A DNA stretch of 64,000 nucleotides from Hymenobacter nivis (GCF_003149515.1 NZ_CP029145.1:186001-250000), one strand, 5' to 3'. Shown: positions 34,165-43,980, counted from the stretch's first letter. Made by a program: numbers and translations. The notes: generated from the letters alone by a model not told the origin.

Positions 34165-35313
34165 TTACGAAGCGCTGGCCGCGCCGGCGTAGTCAGTTGC
34201 CGGCACGTGCACTGTGCCGGCCCGCTCGCGCAGGGGCCGGCCCTGCCGCCCGCTGCGCTGCGCCTGAATTTCGGCTACGATGGCCAGGGCAATTTCCTCT
34301 GGGGTTTCGCTGCCCAGGTCGAGGCCGATGGGGCTGTGCAGGCGTTCGCGCAGCAACTGGGCCCGTTCGGCCTCGCCCAAGCCTAGCTCGTCCAGCAGCC
34401 GGGCCGCCTTCAGGCGGGGCCCCAGCAGGCCAATGTAGGGCGCGGGCGAGGGTAGCAGGCTCTGCAGCGCGGCCAGGTCGTAGGCGTAGTTGTGGCTGAG
34501 CAGTACGTGGTACGCGCCGGGGTCGGGAGCCTGGGTTTCCAGTGCGCGCACCGGTACGACGCGCACTTCCGCCGCTTCGGGAAAACGCAGCGCCGTGGCC
34601 AGGTTGGGCCGCCCGTCCACCACCGTGATGTGCCAGCCCAGCGAGCCGGCCAGGTGCACCAGCGGCTGGGCATCGTTGCCGGCGCCGTACACCACGAGGC
34701 GCAGCGGCGGCTTCAGCACCTCCAGTAGCGCCCGCACGGGGCCCCCGTCGGTTTCCACGTCCAGCACCTGCGACTGGCCGTGGGCCAGCGTGGCGCGCGC
34801 CGCCTCGGCCAGCGGGGCGGCCAGCAGCGGCGTGCCGCGCCGGGCCCCGGCGGCTGGCAGCAGCAGGCGCTGCCCCACGGCCGCCGTCGGGCCGGTGGTG
34901 TCGGCGGCGAACACGGTGGCCAGCACGGCCGGCGCGGGGTGCTGGGCAAAGCCGCGCAGCAGCTCCAGCGGGTTGTGGCCGTCGGCAAAGTTCAGCGGCT
35001 CCAGCAGGATGCGCACCACGCCCTGGCAGCCGGGGCCCAGGCCGTGGCGCGGGTCGTCCTCGTCACGGGTGTCGTAGGTTACCAAGGTCGGCTCGCCCCG
35101 GAAAATGGCCCGCCGGGCCCGCTGCCGCGCATCGCCCTCCAGGCAGCCACCGCTGATGGCGCCGGTCAGTTCGCCGTCTTCCGTCACGAGCATCCGGGCC
35201 CCGGGGCGGCGGTAGGCCGAGCCCAGGACTTCCACCACAGTGGCGAGCGCGCAAGGGCGCTGCGCTGCGCGGTGCTGGTCGTAGGCGAGGAACAGGCGTT
35301 GAAGTTCAGTCAT
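34165..35313 (-). CDS. XdhC/CoxI-family molybdenum-enzyme maturation protein
   Basis: A 382-residue protein. The N-terminal XdhC domain has GARMLVTEDGELTGAISGGC with the conserved Cys and the following LEGD. The C-terminal part is a Rossmann fold (LRLVVYGAGNDAQPLVHLA, then VVDGRP) ending in GLDLGSETPEEIALAIVAEI, all typical of XdhC. The family sulfurates or inserts molybdenum cofactor in xanthine dehydrogenase-like enzymes. The upstream gap from 35314 gives no sign of an oxidoreductase subunit, so the client enzyme must be elsewhere. Confidence 0.92.
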   Translation of the reverse strand: MTELQRLFLAYDQHRAAQRPCALATVVEVLGSAYRRPGARMLVTEDGELTGAISGGCLEGDARQRARRAIFRGEPTLVTYDTRDEDDPRHGLGPGCQGVVRILLEPLNFADGHNPLELLRGFAQHPAPAVLATVFAADTTGPTAAVGQRLLLPAAGARRGTPLLAAPLAEAARATLAHGQSQVLDVETDGGPVRALLEVLKPPLRLVVYGAGNDAQPLVHLAGSLGWHITVVDGRPNLATALRFPEAAEVRVVPVRALETQAPDPGAYHVLLSHNYAYDLAALQSLLPSPAPYIGLLGPRLKAARLLDELGLGEAERAQLLRERLHSPIGLDLGSETPEEIALAIVAEIQAQRSGRQGRPLRERAGTVHVPATDYAGAASAS

Positions 35314-35872
35314 TGCAGAAAAAAATCATTTTGGCATTACGCCCCGCGGCGGGGCGCGGTTGTTGACAACCGCCTCCCTAGTGGCCCGGTTCTGGGCCGG
35401 GGCCTGGCACCCGGCCAATGGCGCGCGCTGGGTCTTGTATGAATGCTAGTATCTCTGTTTAGCAAGTAGATATATCTGCCGAGTCAGCCGGTGGGCCGGC
35501 CGCTTATTTCTTTCCGGGGCCCGGTTCTGCGCCGCAGCCGGAACAATTGCCGCCTGCTAGCGGCCCCCGTATACTGGCACTTGGCTCTACCAGCGCTCAA
35601 CCCAGCCTTGCATCAGGCGGAGCTGCCACATTTGGCATAGGTAAAGCCGCCTGAACCGTTGCCAAAGATATCCCTCGCCAAATCTCGCCACCGCCAGAAG
35701 CAGGTGGACAGAACCAAGCCTACGCGGCCGCTGCGGCGCGGTTAGGGCCCCGGTGGTGCCCGGACTAATTCCCATTTAAATAGTTGCGCCAAGTGTTACT
35801 CAACGCGTTTTCAGCCAGCTGTTTAAGTAGCTGATTGTCTTAATTATTTGGCTTCTGGAAGGGGTAGCGGCG
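35314..35872. other. Gap without recognisable gene
   Basis: No open frame here looks like a protein; the longest (minus strand, 35587-35775) has low-complexity arginine-rich translation and no start context. No tRNA-like fold was recognised. The stretch starting at about 35818 (CAGCTGTTTAAGTAGCTG) faintly resembles the end of the 22397 element (GAAGCTGTTTAAGTTAGT). Confidence 0.4.
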
Positions 35873-35936
35873 CATCCTGGCGTCTTCGGTTTGAACGATA
35901 TTCGGATCAGTCGTTCAAGCCGGAGACGCCAGGATG
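35873..35936. repeat. Strong 26-bp hairpin
   Basis: Arms starting CATCCTGGCGTCT (35873-35898) and the inverse 35911-35936 match at 24 of 26 positions around a 12-base loop. It is not followed by a T run, so it is not an obvious terminator. The 132-bp IS630-related element starts 24 bases further on. Confidence 0.65.
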
Positions 35937-35960
35937 TGTTTCTATACCGTGCTGACGTTA

Positions 35961-36092
35961 TACTGCTCACGAAGTGGAATGCGAAAATGGAGTAGGGTGC
36001 GGGGCTTGCCCCCGCCCGTCCTTGAACGGTTCAGTTGGCTTTCGTTCAGCGACGGGCGGGGACAAGCCCCGCACCCTACTTCGTGCCGAGTA
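35961..36092. mobile_element. 132-bp IS630-related miniature element, copy 1
   Basis: Flanked by TA (35959-35960 and 36093-36094). The ends are TACTGCTCACGAAG and the inverse of TACTCGGCACGAAGTAGGG, matching the terminal repeats of the IS at 3498-4600. The interior is a long GC-rich hairpin (GTAGGGTGCGGGGCTTGCCC and its inverse). It has the same length as, and roughly 93% identity by eye to, the copy at 62419-62550 and cannot encode a transposase. Confidence 0.88.
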
Positions 36093-36355
36093 TAATTCAG
36101 ACAGCTGCTAAGCAACTGCGGAGGTTCAGCGGCCCTGAGGGCCATGTGATTCATCGCCAAATTTGGGTAGCACGCTGGGAGTTGTAACGCCTGTTGCAGC
36201 CGCGTGTTTTCTCATCAGGGGCCCCATGGTTAGGGGAGGGGTTAGCAATCATGGAAGCGAGAATAATTGCATAAAAATTATATATATTATATATAAAATA
36301 ATACCTTATCTTTAGGCTTTCTTTTCTCATTTCTCTCACCTCATCCCAACCGCTC

Positions 36356-36502
36356 ATGGAAAATCCCCGAGACCCCGAAACCGACGACGCGCAGGAAGCC
36401 GAAGAAGCGTCTCCGTCCCAAGCCGTCACTTCCGCCGCCGAAGAAGCTGCGGTGGAAGGGGCCGCTGTGCAGAGTGCGGTGGACCACAACCCACCCGATT
36501 GA
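36356..36502 (+). CDS. Small acidic protein ending VDHNPP(D)
   Basis: A 48-residue, strongly acidic, Glu/Ala-rich peptide (MENPRDPETDDAQEAEEA at the start) ending QSAVDHNPPD. The following gene ends GVVDHNPPTK, so the two share VDHNPP at the same place, encoded by near-identical DNA (GTGGACCACAACCC). An AT-rich stretch (36270-36310) upstream could be the promoter. No family is known to me. A shared C-terminal tag on a small acidic peptide and its neighbour suggests a common partner or a duplicated 3' end. Confidence 0.45.
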   Translation: MENPRDPETDDAQEAEEASPSQAVTSAAEEAAVEGAAVQSAVDHNPPD

Positions 36503-36642
36503 GCGCTGCGCGTTGCCCGGGCTGGGCCGCGGCGCAGTTGATGGGCGTCCAGCGAAAACGACGGTCCCCCGCCAGTGGTACTCCACCGAAACAGGGGCCC
36601 CAGAATACCTTACAGGACATTACCCTTCAAACCCGCTGCCTC

Positions 36643-37179
36643 ATGAAAAATTCTTCAGACCATTATCCAGCTTCGGCGTCAGCGGACCCTGCTAACGTGG
36701 AATTGATTAACGATACCCCCATTCCGGTGCCGGACGCCCAATGGGTAGGTACGGTGGAAGTATTCGCGCTCCGGCTGGGTCCGCCCGTTTTGTTGCCGAA
36801 AGGGGCATCAGATGAGACGGCAACGGACGCCATTTGGGGCAAAGGCGAAAACGCAGTGCACCTGCACCGGGGCGATAAGGGCAGCCATGACCTAGCGCCG
36901 GTGGGCCGGAACTTGATGTTGGTGTGCGCCACCCCCAAGCAGACGGCAACTATTTTTAAAAGATTTAAGAAGTTGAAGTATAGGGTGAGAAGCGAGCTCG
37001 CGACGTTTGCTGAAATTGGCTTATCCCACGGCTCCGGGGTGGGCCCCCCCCGGACCATCACTGTGGGTACTTTCTACTTGAACGGGCCTGCCGAGGAGCA
37101 CGGGGCCAAAAATGGTAAGCGGCTGTTTCCGAAAGCCGATTTAGTGGGCGTGGTGGACCACAACCCGCCCACCAAGTAA
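36643..37179 (+). CDS. Protein of unknown function with C-terminal VDHNPP motif
   Basis: A 178-residue protein, without signal peptide or membrane helices. It contains WVGTVEVFALRLGPPVLLPK, TIFKRFKKLKYRVRSELATF and a Gly/Pro turn region SHGSGVGPPRTITVGTFYL, and ends LVGVVDHNPPTK. The mixed alpha/beta pattern suggests a small globular domain but no family was recognised. It lies 140 bases after the small acidic gene on the same strand and 56 bases before the TPR histidine kinase, so it could be co-transcribed with either. Confidence 0.65.
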   Translation: MKNSSDHYPASASADPANVELINDTPIPVPDAQWVGTVEVFALRLGPPVLLPKGASDETATDAIWGKGENAVHLHRGDKGSHDLAPVGRNLMLVCATPKQTATIFKRFKKLKYRVRSELATFAEIGLSHGSGVGPPRTITVGTFYLNGPAEEHGAKNGKRLFPKADLVGVVDHNPPTK

Positions 37180-37235
37180 TACGGTTTCGGCCGGTGCACT
37201 GGCTTGGTGGTGCGCCCCGGTTTTAACGCCCCCGC

Positions 37236-39407
37236 ATGAAGTTTTTGGCCGTTTCGTTGCTCCTGCGCTGGGTTGTGTGCGCGCTGCCTGCCGCGGGCCA
37301 GACGCCCGAGGCCGATAGCCTGCGCCAACTATTGCGTGTGCCGGCCAGGCCCGACACCACACGGGTGCGCCGGCTACAGGCACTGGCGCAGGCACTCAAA
37401 ACTACCGACGCTCCGCAGGCTACCCAACTGAGCAATGAGGCCCTGCAACTGGCTCAGCAACTGGCTGACCCCACGGGCGAAGGCCAGGCCTTGCTGGCCC
37501 TTAGTATGCTGCACCGCCGGCAAACCGATTACGTCAATGCCCGTCGCTATGCACGCGAGGCGCAACGCTTTTTTGCCGGCCGCGCCGACCGCCGGGGGAT
37601 TGCCCGGGCGGGGCTCCAACTGAGCCGGGTTGATAAGTTGCAGGGCGACTTGGTGCCGGCCCTAGCTGGGGCCCTTAAGGCCCTGGTTCTGACCGAACAA
37701 ACCGGCGATGGGCTAACGCAGGCCAGCTTACAGGCTAATATCGGCGACATCTACTGCAGCATGGGCAACTATGCCGAGGCGCTGCCCATGTTGCTGGCTT
37801 CTCTAAAGATCAGCCGGCGGGCCAGCGACTATCAAGGTATATCGCTAGCGTTGAGCGGATTGGGTAATACCTACCAACGGCTGAAAGACTGGCCCCGGGC
37901 CCTGTTCTACCACCAGCAAGCCTTGCAGCTGAGCCGGCAGTTGGGCGATGCATCGAGCGAAACCGTGGACGAAACCAACCTGGCCGAAGTGTACGGCCTG
38001 CAGGGCAATCAGGCCGAGGCGCTGGCCCACGGGCGCCGGGCCCGGGCGCTGGTGCGGGCCACGCACGACCAGTATAACCTGCCCTCGATGGAACTGATGC
38101 TGGCCCGCGGCTTTGTGCTGGCCCGGCAGCCCGACAGCGCTATCGTACTGGCCCGGCACGCGTTGGCGCTCAGCCAACAGTCGCGCAGTAACGAGAATAT
38201 CCGCAACGCGGGCGATATCCTGGCGCAGGCCTATGCGCAGCGGCGCAACTACGCGCAGGCCTACCGCTACCGGAATCTGCAGATGGCCTACAACGACACC
38301 CTTTCGGGCGAGGACACCCAGCGCCGCACCAGCGCCCTGCGCTACGGCTACGAGCTGGACAAGAAGCAGGCCCAGATCGTGCTGCTGAAGAAAGACCGGG
38401 AAATTGCGGGCCAGAAAGCCTACCGGCAGCGCCAGCAAATGCTTGCGGTGCTGGCCGGGCTGGGCGGCGTGGTGCTGGTGGTGGGCCTGCTGCTGCGCAA
38501 CATCTTCCTCAAGCAGCGCGCCAACCGCCGCCTGGGCGAGAAGAATGTGCAGATTGCCGCCCACCGCGACGACCTTGACCGCACCCTCACCGAGCTGCAA
38601 ACCACTCAAAACCAGCTGGTGCAGCGCGAGAAAATGGCCTCACTCGGCGAGCTTACCGCCGGCGTGGCCCACGAGATGCAGAACCCGCTCAACTTCGTTA
38701 CCAACTTCGCCGACCTGAGCGTGGAGCTAGTGGCCGAACTCGAAGCCGAGCTGGCCAAAGAGTCGCTTTCGGCCGCGGGGCGGCCGGCCATTGGGGCCCT
38801 GGTGCAGGCCCTGGCCCAAAACCAGGCCAAGATTCATCAGCACGGCCACCGCGCCGACCGCATCGTGAAGAACATGCTGGAGCACGCGCGCACCTGCAGC
38901 GGCGAACGCCAGCCCACTAACCTCAACGCCCTGGCCGACGAATACCTGCGCCTGGCCTACCACGGCTGGCGAGCCAAAAACAAGGACTTCAACGCCGCGC
39001 TGGAAACCGACTTCGACCCCCACCTGGGCCCCGTGCCAGTGGTGCCGCAGGACCTGAGCCGGGTGCTGCTCAACCTATTCACCAACGCCTTCTACGCCGT
39101 GGCCGAGAAGGCCAAAACCGCCGGCCCGGCCTACCGCCCCCGGGTGGCCGTGGCCACCCGGCGCACCGGCAGCACGGTGCGCATCCGGGTGCGCGACAAC
39201 GGTAACGGCATTCCGGCGGCGATGCGCGAGAAAATCTTCCAGCCCTTTTTCACCACCAAGCCCACCGGCGAGGGTACCGGCCTGGGCCTGTCGCTGAGCT
39301 ACGACATCGTGGCGAAGGGCCATGGCGGCACGCTGGCTGTGGCCAGCCAGGAAGGCGAGTTTACGGAATTTACCATCAGCCTCCCTACGGAAGTCTGCGG
39401 CAATTGA
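37236..39407 (+). CDS. TPR-containing sensor histidine kinase
   Basis: A 723-residue kinase. A signal peptide (about 1-21) is followed by about 12 helical TPR-type repeats in the periplasm (residues 25-370), one membrane helix (about 403-422, [19 protein letters not shown]), a short coiled coil, a HisKA-type region with the phosphoacceptor in [17 protein letters not shown], and an ATPase domain (N box [13 protein letters not shown] boxes DNGNGI and [11 protein letters not shown]). No receiver is attached. The receiver proteins at 43981-45421 are plausible partners. The stop is followed by an AT-rich stretch and the YitT-family gene. Confidence 0.92.
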   Translation: MKFLAVSLLLRWVVCALPAAGQTPEADSLRQLLRVPARPDTTRVRRLQALAQALKTTDAPQATQLSNEALQLAQQLADPTGEGQALLALSMLHRRQTDYVNARRYAREAQRFFAGRADRRGIARAGLQLSRVDKLQGDLVPALAGALKALVLTEQTGDGLTQASLQANIGDIYCSMGNYAEALPMLLASLKISRRASDYQGISLALSGLGNTYQRLKDWPRALFYHQQALQLSRQLGDASSETVDETNLAEVYGLQGNQAEALAHGRRARALVRATHDQYNLPSMELMLARGFVLARQPDSAIVLARHALALSQQSRSNENIRNAGDILAQAYAQRRNYAQAYRYRNLQMAYNDTLSGEDTQRRTSALRYGYELDKKQAQIVLLKKDREIAGQKAYRQRQQMLAVLAGLGGVVLVVGLLLRNIFLKQRANRRLGEKNVQIAAHRDDLDRTLTELQTTQNQLVQREKMASLGELTAGVAHEMQNPLNFVTNFADLSVELVAELEAELAKESLSAAGRPAIGALVQALAQNQAKIHQHGHRADRIVKNMLEHARTCSGERQPTNLNALADEYLRLAYHGWRAKNKDFNAALETDFDPHLGPVPVVPQDLSRVLLNLFTNAFYAVAEKAKTAGPAYRPRVAVATRRTGSTVRIRVRDNGNGIPAAMREKIFQPFFTTKPTGEGTGLGLSLSYDIVAKGHGGTLAVASQEGEFTEFTISLPTEVCGN

Positions 39408-39479
39408 TTTATAATTATTTATTTATATATTATGCCAAGGTAATGGTACGCCCCGTCTTGGGAACCTCCACCAGTAGTT

Positions 39480-40451
39480 ATGCTGCCCGAACCACCGCTT
39501 TCAATGCGCTTCCGCCCAGGCGCCGCGGCTGGCGCCGGCGCGGACCCCGCTGCGGGGCCCGCGCCGGCGCCAGCCGCGGCGCCGGCGCGGCCCGGGGTGG
39601 GGGCGGCGGCGGTGCTCCGGGCGGGGCTGCTGCTGGCCGGCGTAGCCTCGGCTACGGTGGGGCTGAAGGGGTTTCTGCTGCCCAACGGCTTCATCGACGG
39701 GGGCGTGACGGGCATCGCCTTGCTCACCAATCAGCTGACGCACATTTCGTTGTCGCTGCTGATCGTGGCCATCAACGTGCCGTTTGTGGTGCTGGGCTAC
39801 CGCCAGCTTGGGGGCCCGTTTGCGGTGCGTACGCTGGTGGCCATTTTGGTGCTGGCGGGGGCTGTGGCGGTGGTGTCGGTGCCGCCCCTCACGCATGATA
39901 AATTGCTGATTGCCGTGTTTGGCGGCTTCTTTCTGGGGGCCGGCTCGGGGCTGGCCATGCGCGGCGGCGGCGTGCTCGACGGCACCGAAATCCTGGCCGT
40001 GTACCTTACCCGTAAGCTGCCCGCGTCCATCGGCGACATCGTACTGGTTATCAACGTGCTGATTTTTGGCGTGGCGGCCTGGCTGCTGTCGGTCGAAACG
40101 GCGCTGTACTCCATCCTGGCCTACCTGGCGGCGGCCAAAACCGTGGATTTCGTGCTCGTGGGCATCGAAGAGTACATTGGCCTGACCATCATCTCGTTTC
40201 ACAGCCCCGAAATCCGCCGGTTCATCACCGAGCGCCTGCACCGCGGCGCCACGGTCTATGAAGTCACCCAGGGCTACGGCTCGCACGGGGCCCAGCATCT
40301 GAAAGTGGAAGCTATTTTCACAGTCGTCACCCGCCTGGAAGTCATGACCTTAACCGACGCAATCAATAAAATTGACCCCCGCGCTTTCATCGTGCAGCAC
40401 AGTGTGAGCGACATCAAAGGCGGGCTGATAAAAAAGCGCGCGCTGCACTAG
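39480..40451 (+). CDS. YitT/DUF2179-family membrane protein
   Basis: About 323 residues: an Ala/Pro/Gly-rich N-terminal extension (residues 1-40), five or so membrane helices (for example LRAGLLLAGVASATVGLKGF and LSLLIVAINVPFVVLGY), then a cytoplasmic DUF2179 domain (GATVYEVTQGYGSHGAQHLK, with the later DPRAFIVQHSVSDIKGG). Transport substrate and role are unknown for the family. Two starts are possible, ATG 39480 and ATG 39504; both leave the extension. It is on the same strand as the kinase upstream. Confidence 0.88.
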   Translation: MLPEPPLSMRFRPGAAAGAGADPAAGPAPAPAAAPARPGVGAAAVLRAGLLLAGVASATVGLKGFLLPNGFIDGGVTGIALLTNQLTHISLSLLIVAINVPFVVLGYRQLGGPFAVRTLVAILVLAGAVAVVSVPPLTHDKLLIAVFGGFFLGAGSGLAMRGGGVLDGTEILAVYLTRKLPASIGDIVLVINVLIFGVAAWLLSVETALYSILAYLAAAKTVDFVLVGIEEYIGLTIISFHSPEIRRFITERLHRGATVYEVTQGYGSHGAQHLKVEAIFTVVTRLEVMTLTDAINKIDPRAFIVQHSVSDIKGGLIKKRALH

Positions 40452-40474
40452 ATGATTTTAGTAATTGATAATTA

Positions 40475-40510
40475 GGCCGTCATGCTTCGACTACGCTCAG
40501 CATGACGGCC
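40475..40510. repeat. Short palindrome of family A type
   Basis: GGCCGTCATGC and GCATGACGGCC flank TTCGACTACGCTCA. It is a shortened family A element between the YitT gene and the next gene and is followed by a second partial arm (GCATGACGGCC at 40521-40531). Confidence 0.65.
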
Positions 40511-40584
40511 TGGAAGTTCTGCATGACGGCCTGCTAGAAGCTAGCATCGCTAATAAACAACATCTCCCAACCAGCTGATTACCA

Positions 40585-43500
40585 ATGGAAAGATGGCATC
40601 GTTTTCTGGGGGTGCGGCCGGGCGAGATGAAAGCTGTGGGGCTGTTTGCGGCCCATAATTTCCTGCTGGGCACCGGCACCATTCTGGTGTACGTGGCGGC
40701 CACGGTGCTGCTGCTCGGGCACGACCCGGTGCGCGCCCTGCCGCTGGCCTACGGCGCGGGGGCCCTGGCGGGGCTGGCGGTGGGCCGGCTGTACGCGCGC
40801 TGCGAGCACCACTGGGCGCTGCAACGGCTGGCGGGGCGGGCGCTGGCGGCGGCGGCCGTACTCGTGCTGGTGCTAGGGGCCCTGCTATGGTGGGGGCCCT
40901 CGATGGGGGTAGCGGTGGCCATCATGGCGGGCTACCGGCTGATTTATTTGCTGACGAGCCTGGAGTTTTGGGGGATGTCGGCCGTGGTGTTTAACGTGCG
41001 GCAGGGGCGGCGGCTGTTCGGTGTCATCAGCGCCGGCGACCTGCCGGCCAAGGCCCTGGGGGCCGGGCTGGCGGTGTTTGTGCACGCCCAGTACGCGCTG
41101 TACGGGCTGCTGCTCATGGCGTTTGGGGCCTACCTGCTGGCGCTGGTGGTGCAGCGGGCCACGTTCCGGGCGCAGGCGGCGGCCCGCCCGGGGCCCCGGC
41201 CCGCCGACGAAGTGCACGGGCCCGGGGCCCTACCAGCCGCAAGCAGCCCGCTGGTGCGGGCGCTGGGCCTCAGCCTGCTGGCCCTGGCGGCGGCGGCGGT
41301 GGGGGTGGAGTACTTGTTTCTAGTAAACGTGAAGTATAAGTTTCAGGACCAGGGACTTGTGTTGCAGTATGTAGGTGGCGTGCTGGTGCTCACCTACTTG
41401 TTGGCCACGGGCCTCAAGCTGCTGTTTGCGCGCCGCGGCCTCGATTGGCTGGGGATGCAGCGGGCGCTGCTGGTGCTGCCGCTGGTGGCGCTGGTGGGCA
41501 TTGGGCTGTTTGGGGTGCTGCGGGTGGCGCACGCGGGGCCGAGCGCCCAGCTGGCGTACTTCTGCGGGCTTTATCTGGGGCTGGAAGTGCTGCGCCGGGC
41601 TGTGTTCGAGCCCGTGTTTCTGGTGCTGTTCCAGCCACTATCGCCGCCCGCGCGGCTGGCTGGCCACACGCAGGCCAAGGGCTTTTACGAGCCGCTGGGC
41701 CTGGGCCTGGGGGCCCTGCTGCTGCTTGCGTTGCCTCGGGCTACGGCGCTGGGCGAGTGGCTGCCGCTGGCCTGGATGGCCGCGCTGCTGCTGGGGGGGC
41801 TGGTACTGCTACGCCGCGCCTACGTCCGGTATATGAGTGAGTTGCGGGCCACACTGGGGCTGCGCTTCGCTGAGCTGCCGGAAGCTGCCGGGGGGCCGGC
41901 GGGGGCGGGGGCTACCGCATCCGGGGGCCCGGGGCCCACTGCGCTCCCGGGTTCCGCACCCATTGAAGCCGCTACGCCCGCCCCCGACGCGGCGCTGCAA
42001 GCCCTCGTCCATCTCCAGTACGCTGGCCCTGAGGCCCTGGCCCACCATGCCGAAGCGCTGCTCAGCCACCCCGACGGCCGGGTGCGCGGCCGGGCCCTGG
42101 CCCTGCTGGGGCCTCGCGCCGACGCCGCGCTGCTCTGCCGCCGCGCCCTGGCCGACCCCGACCCCGCGCTGCGCGAGCTGGCCGCCCATCTGGCCGGCCC
42201 CTACCCGGCCGCTGACGCCCTGCTCGACCATCCCGACTGGCCCGCCCGCCAGGGGGCCCTGCGCGGCCGCCTCGAAGCCGCCCCGGCCGATGCGCGCGCC
42301 CGCGCCAGCCTGGTCGCGCTGGCCGCCGATGCCGGCCCCGCCGCGCACCTGGCCCTGCTCGCGCTGGTGGTTTTCCTGGAGCCCGGGCAGCAGGCGCAGG
42401 TGGTGGCTGCCGGCCTGCGGGGCCCTGGCGCGGCGCTGGCCGCCGCTGCCGTGCGGGCCGCCGCCGCCGCGCCTACGCCCGCCGTGCTGGCGCAGCTGGT
42501 GGCCCTGCTGCACACCAAAGCCGTGCAGCCGCTGGCTGCGGCGGCCCTGGCCGGGGTGGGCGCGGCAGCCCTGCCGGTGCTGGGCGCCGTGCTGGCACAC
42601 GAAACCGACGGGCGGCGCCTGCAGCGCGTGGCGCAGGCCTGCGCCCACCAGGGCACACCCGGGGCCCGGCAGCTGCTAGTGGCCGCCGCCCGGGGCCCCC
42701 ACCTGCCGGGGCGCGCCGCCGCGCTACGGGCCCTCACCGGCTTCGCCTCCGAGCAGGCCGATGCGCCCGTCTTTCAGCACTTGGTGGAGGAGGAGCTGCG
42801 CTTTGCCCAGCACCTGCTGCACGGCATGGCTGCCGCTGATGCCGAGCTGCGGGCCGCCCTGCGCTACGAGCTGCGCAAGTGCCAGCAGCGCCTATTCGGG
42901 GCCCTGGCGCAGCTCTACGAGCGGCAGCCCATCCTCGACGCGCAGCGCGGGGCGGCCCATACCGCCGGCGAGCGGCAGGCCAACGCCCTCGAAATGCTCG
43001 ATAACCTGCTGCCCCGGCCGCTTTACCAGGGCCTGCAAGCCATGCTCGACGTGGGCCGCCTGCGCGACAAAGTGCTGGTATTCGACGGCCTGCTGGGCCC
43101 CCCCACGGCCACCGAAACCCTCCCAGCCCTGGTGGTGCGCCGGGGCCTGGGCGCGTTTTCGGCCTGGACGGTGGGCGTGGCCCTGCGCCACTGGCACCCC
43201 CAGCCGGCCACCGTGGCCCACCTCTACCCGCACCTGGTGGCCGAGGGGCTGCTGATCCAGGAAAGCGCCCGGGCCCTGCTGCGCCAGCTGCCCGTGCTGC
43301 GCCCCGCCGCCTACGATGCCTTACTTGCCGAATTCCCCGACGTCGCCCTCCTGCCCATGACCCCTTCCCCCGAGTCCTCCCCGTTGCCCTGCGCCTCGGC
43401 CCTGGCCCGCGTGCGCCTGCTCAAAGGCACCGCCCTGTTTGCCCAAACGCCCGAAAGCATCCTTGCCACCATCGAGCCCATCATGCGGGAAGTGGACTTC

Positions 43501-43824
43501 GCGCCGGGCCAGGAAATCTTCGCCAAGGGCAGCCTGGGCACCTCGCTCTTCATTGTGTGCACCGGCGAGGTGGGCATCTTCGACGGGCCCCGGCCACTGG
43601 CCACCTTCCGCCAGGGCGACTTTTTCGGCGAGCTGGCCTTGCTCGACGCCGAAGCCCGCTCGGCCTCTGCCGTGGCCCAGGGCCCTGTGGCGGCCTTCCG
43701 CATCGACCAGGAAGATTTCTATGACGTGATGGAGGAGTGTGCCGAGGTGGGCCGCAACGTGCTGCGCGTGCTCTGCCAGCGCCTGCGCCGCCAAAACGAG
43801 AAGATGCCGCCGGTGGCGGCGTGA
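40585..43824 (+). CDS. NTT/MFS-like membrane protein with HEAT repeats and cyclic-nucleotide-binding domain
   Basis: A 1,079-residue protein in three parts. Residues 1-425 have about 12 membrane helices in the style of Npt1/Npt2-type nucleotide transporters. Residues about 460-920 are Ala/Leu-rich HEAT-like repeats. The last 130 residues are a cyclic-nucleotide-binding domain whose phosphate cassette reads FFGELALLDAEARSASAVA, with the conserved Gly-Glu and Arg. The protein is expected to respond to cAMP or cGMP at the membrane. A receiver-adenylate cyclase is encoded convergently next to it. Whether it still transports anything is unknown; the membrane part could be a sensor. Confidence 0.85.
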   Translation: MERWHRFLGVRPGEMKAVGLFAAHNFLLGTGTILVYVAATVLLLGHDPVRALPLAYGAGALAGLAVGRLYARCEHHWALQRLAGRALAAAAVLVLVLGALLWWGPSMGVAVAIMAGYRLIYLLTSLEFWGMSAVVFNVRQGRRLFGVISAGDLPAKALGAGLAVFVHAQYALYGLLLMAFGAYLLALVVQRATFRAQAAARPGPRPADEVHGPGALPAASSPLVRALGLSLLALAAAAVGVEYLFLVNVKYKFQDQGLVLQYVGGVLVLTYLLATGLKLLFARRGLDWLGMQRALLVLPLVALVGIGLFGVLRVAHAGPSAQLAYFCGLYLGLEVLRRAVFEPVFLVLFQPLSPPARLAGHTQAKGFYEPLGLGLGALLLLALPRATALGEWLPLAWMAALLLGGLVLLRRAYVRYMSELRATLGLRFAELPEAAGGPAGAGATASGGPGPTALPGSAPIEAATPAPDAALQALVHLQYAGPEALAHHAEALLSHPDGRVRGRALALLGPRADAALLCRRALADPDPALRELAAHLAGPYPAADALLDHPDWPARQGALRGRLEAAPADARARASLVALAADAGPAAHLALLALVVFLEPGQQAQVVAAGLRGPGAALAAAAVRAAAAAPTPAVLAQLVALLHTKAVQPLAAAALAGVGAAALPVLGAVLAHETDGRRLQRVAQACAHQGTPGARQLLVAAARGPHLPGRAAALRALTGFASEQADAPVFQHLVEEELRFAQHLLHGMAAADAELRAALRYELRKCQQRLFGALAQLYERQPILDAQRGAAHTAGERQANALEMLDNLLPRPLYQGLQAMLDVGRLRDKVLVFDGLLGPPTATETLPALVVRRGLGAFSAWTVGVALRHWHPQPATVAHLYPHLVAEGLLIQESARALLRQLPVLRPAAYDALLAEFPDVALLPMTPSPESSPLPCASALARVRLLKGTALFAQTPESILATIEPIMREVDFAPGQEIFAKGSLGTSLFIVCTGEVGIFDGPRPLATFRQGDFFGELALLDAEARSASAVAQGPVAAFRIDQEDFYDVMEECAEVGRNVLRVLCQRLRRQNEKMPPVAA

Positions 43825-43868
43825 ACGGGTAAAGCGGGTTGAAATAAACCTATAGCGGTTTCGGGGTT

Positions 43869-43970
43869 CGTGTGGGTAGGGTGCGGGGCTTGCCCCCGCC
43901 CGCCGTTCGCGCCATTACAACGGTTCCGGGCAGCGACGGGCGGGGGCAAGCTCCGCACCCTACCCACACG
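43869..43970. repeat. GC-rich palindrome related to the core of the 132-bp elements
   Basis: Arms CGTGTGGGTAGGGTGCGGGG and its inverse share GTAGGGTGCGGGGCTTGCCC with the miniature elements at 35961 and 62419, but the outer ends differ (GTGTGG instead of CACGAA). It sits between convergent genes and may act as a bidirectional terminator. Confidence 0.7.
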
Positions 43971-43980
43971 AGTCATGATA

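Noticed and set aside
35587..35775. Minus-strand frame of 62 codons in the XdhC upstream gap
   Set aside because: Biased composition and no context; nothing supports translation.
43869..43970. Third copy of the 132-bp element
   Set aside because: The core matches, but the ends lack the TACTC...CACGAAG termini and no TA-flanked borders could be set, so it is listed only as a related palindrome.
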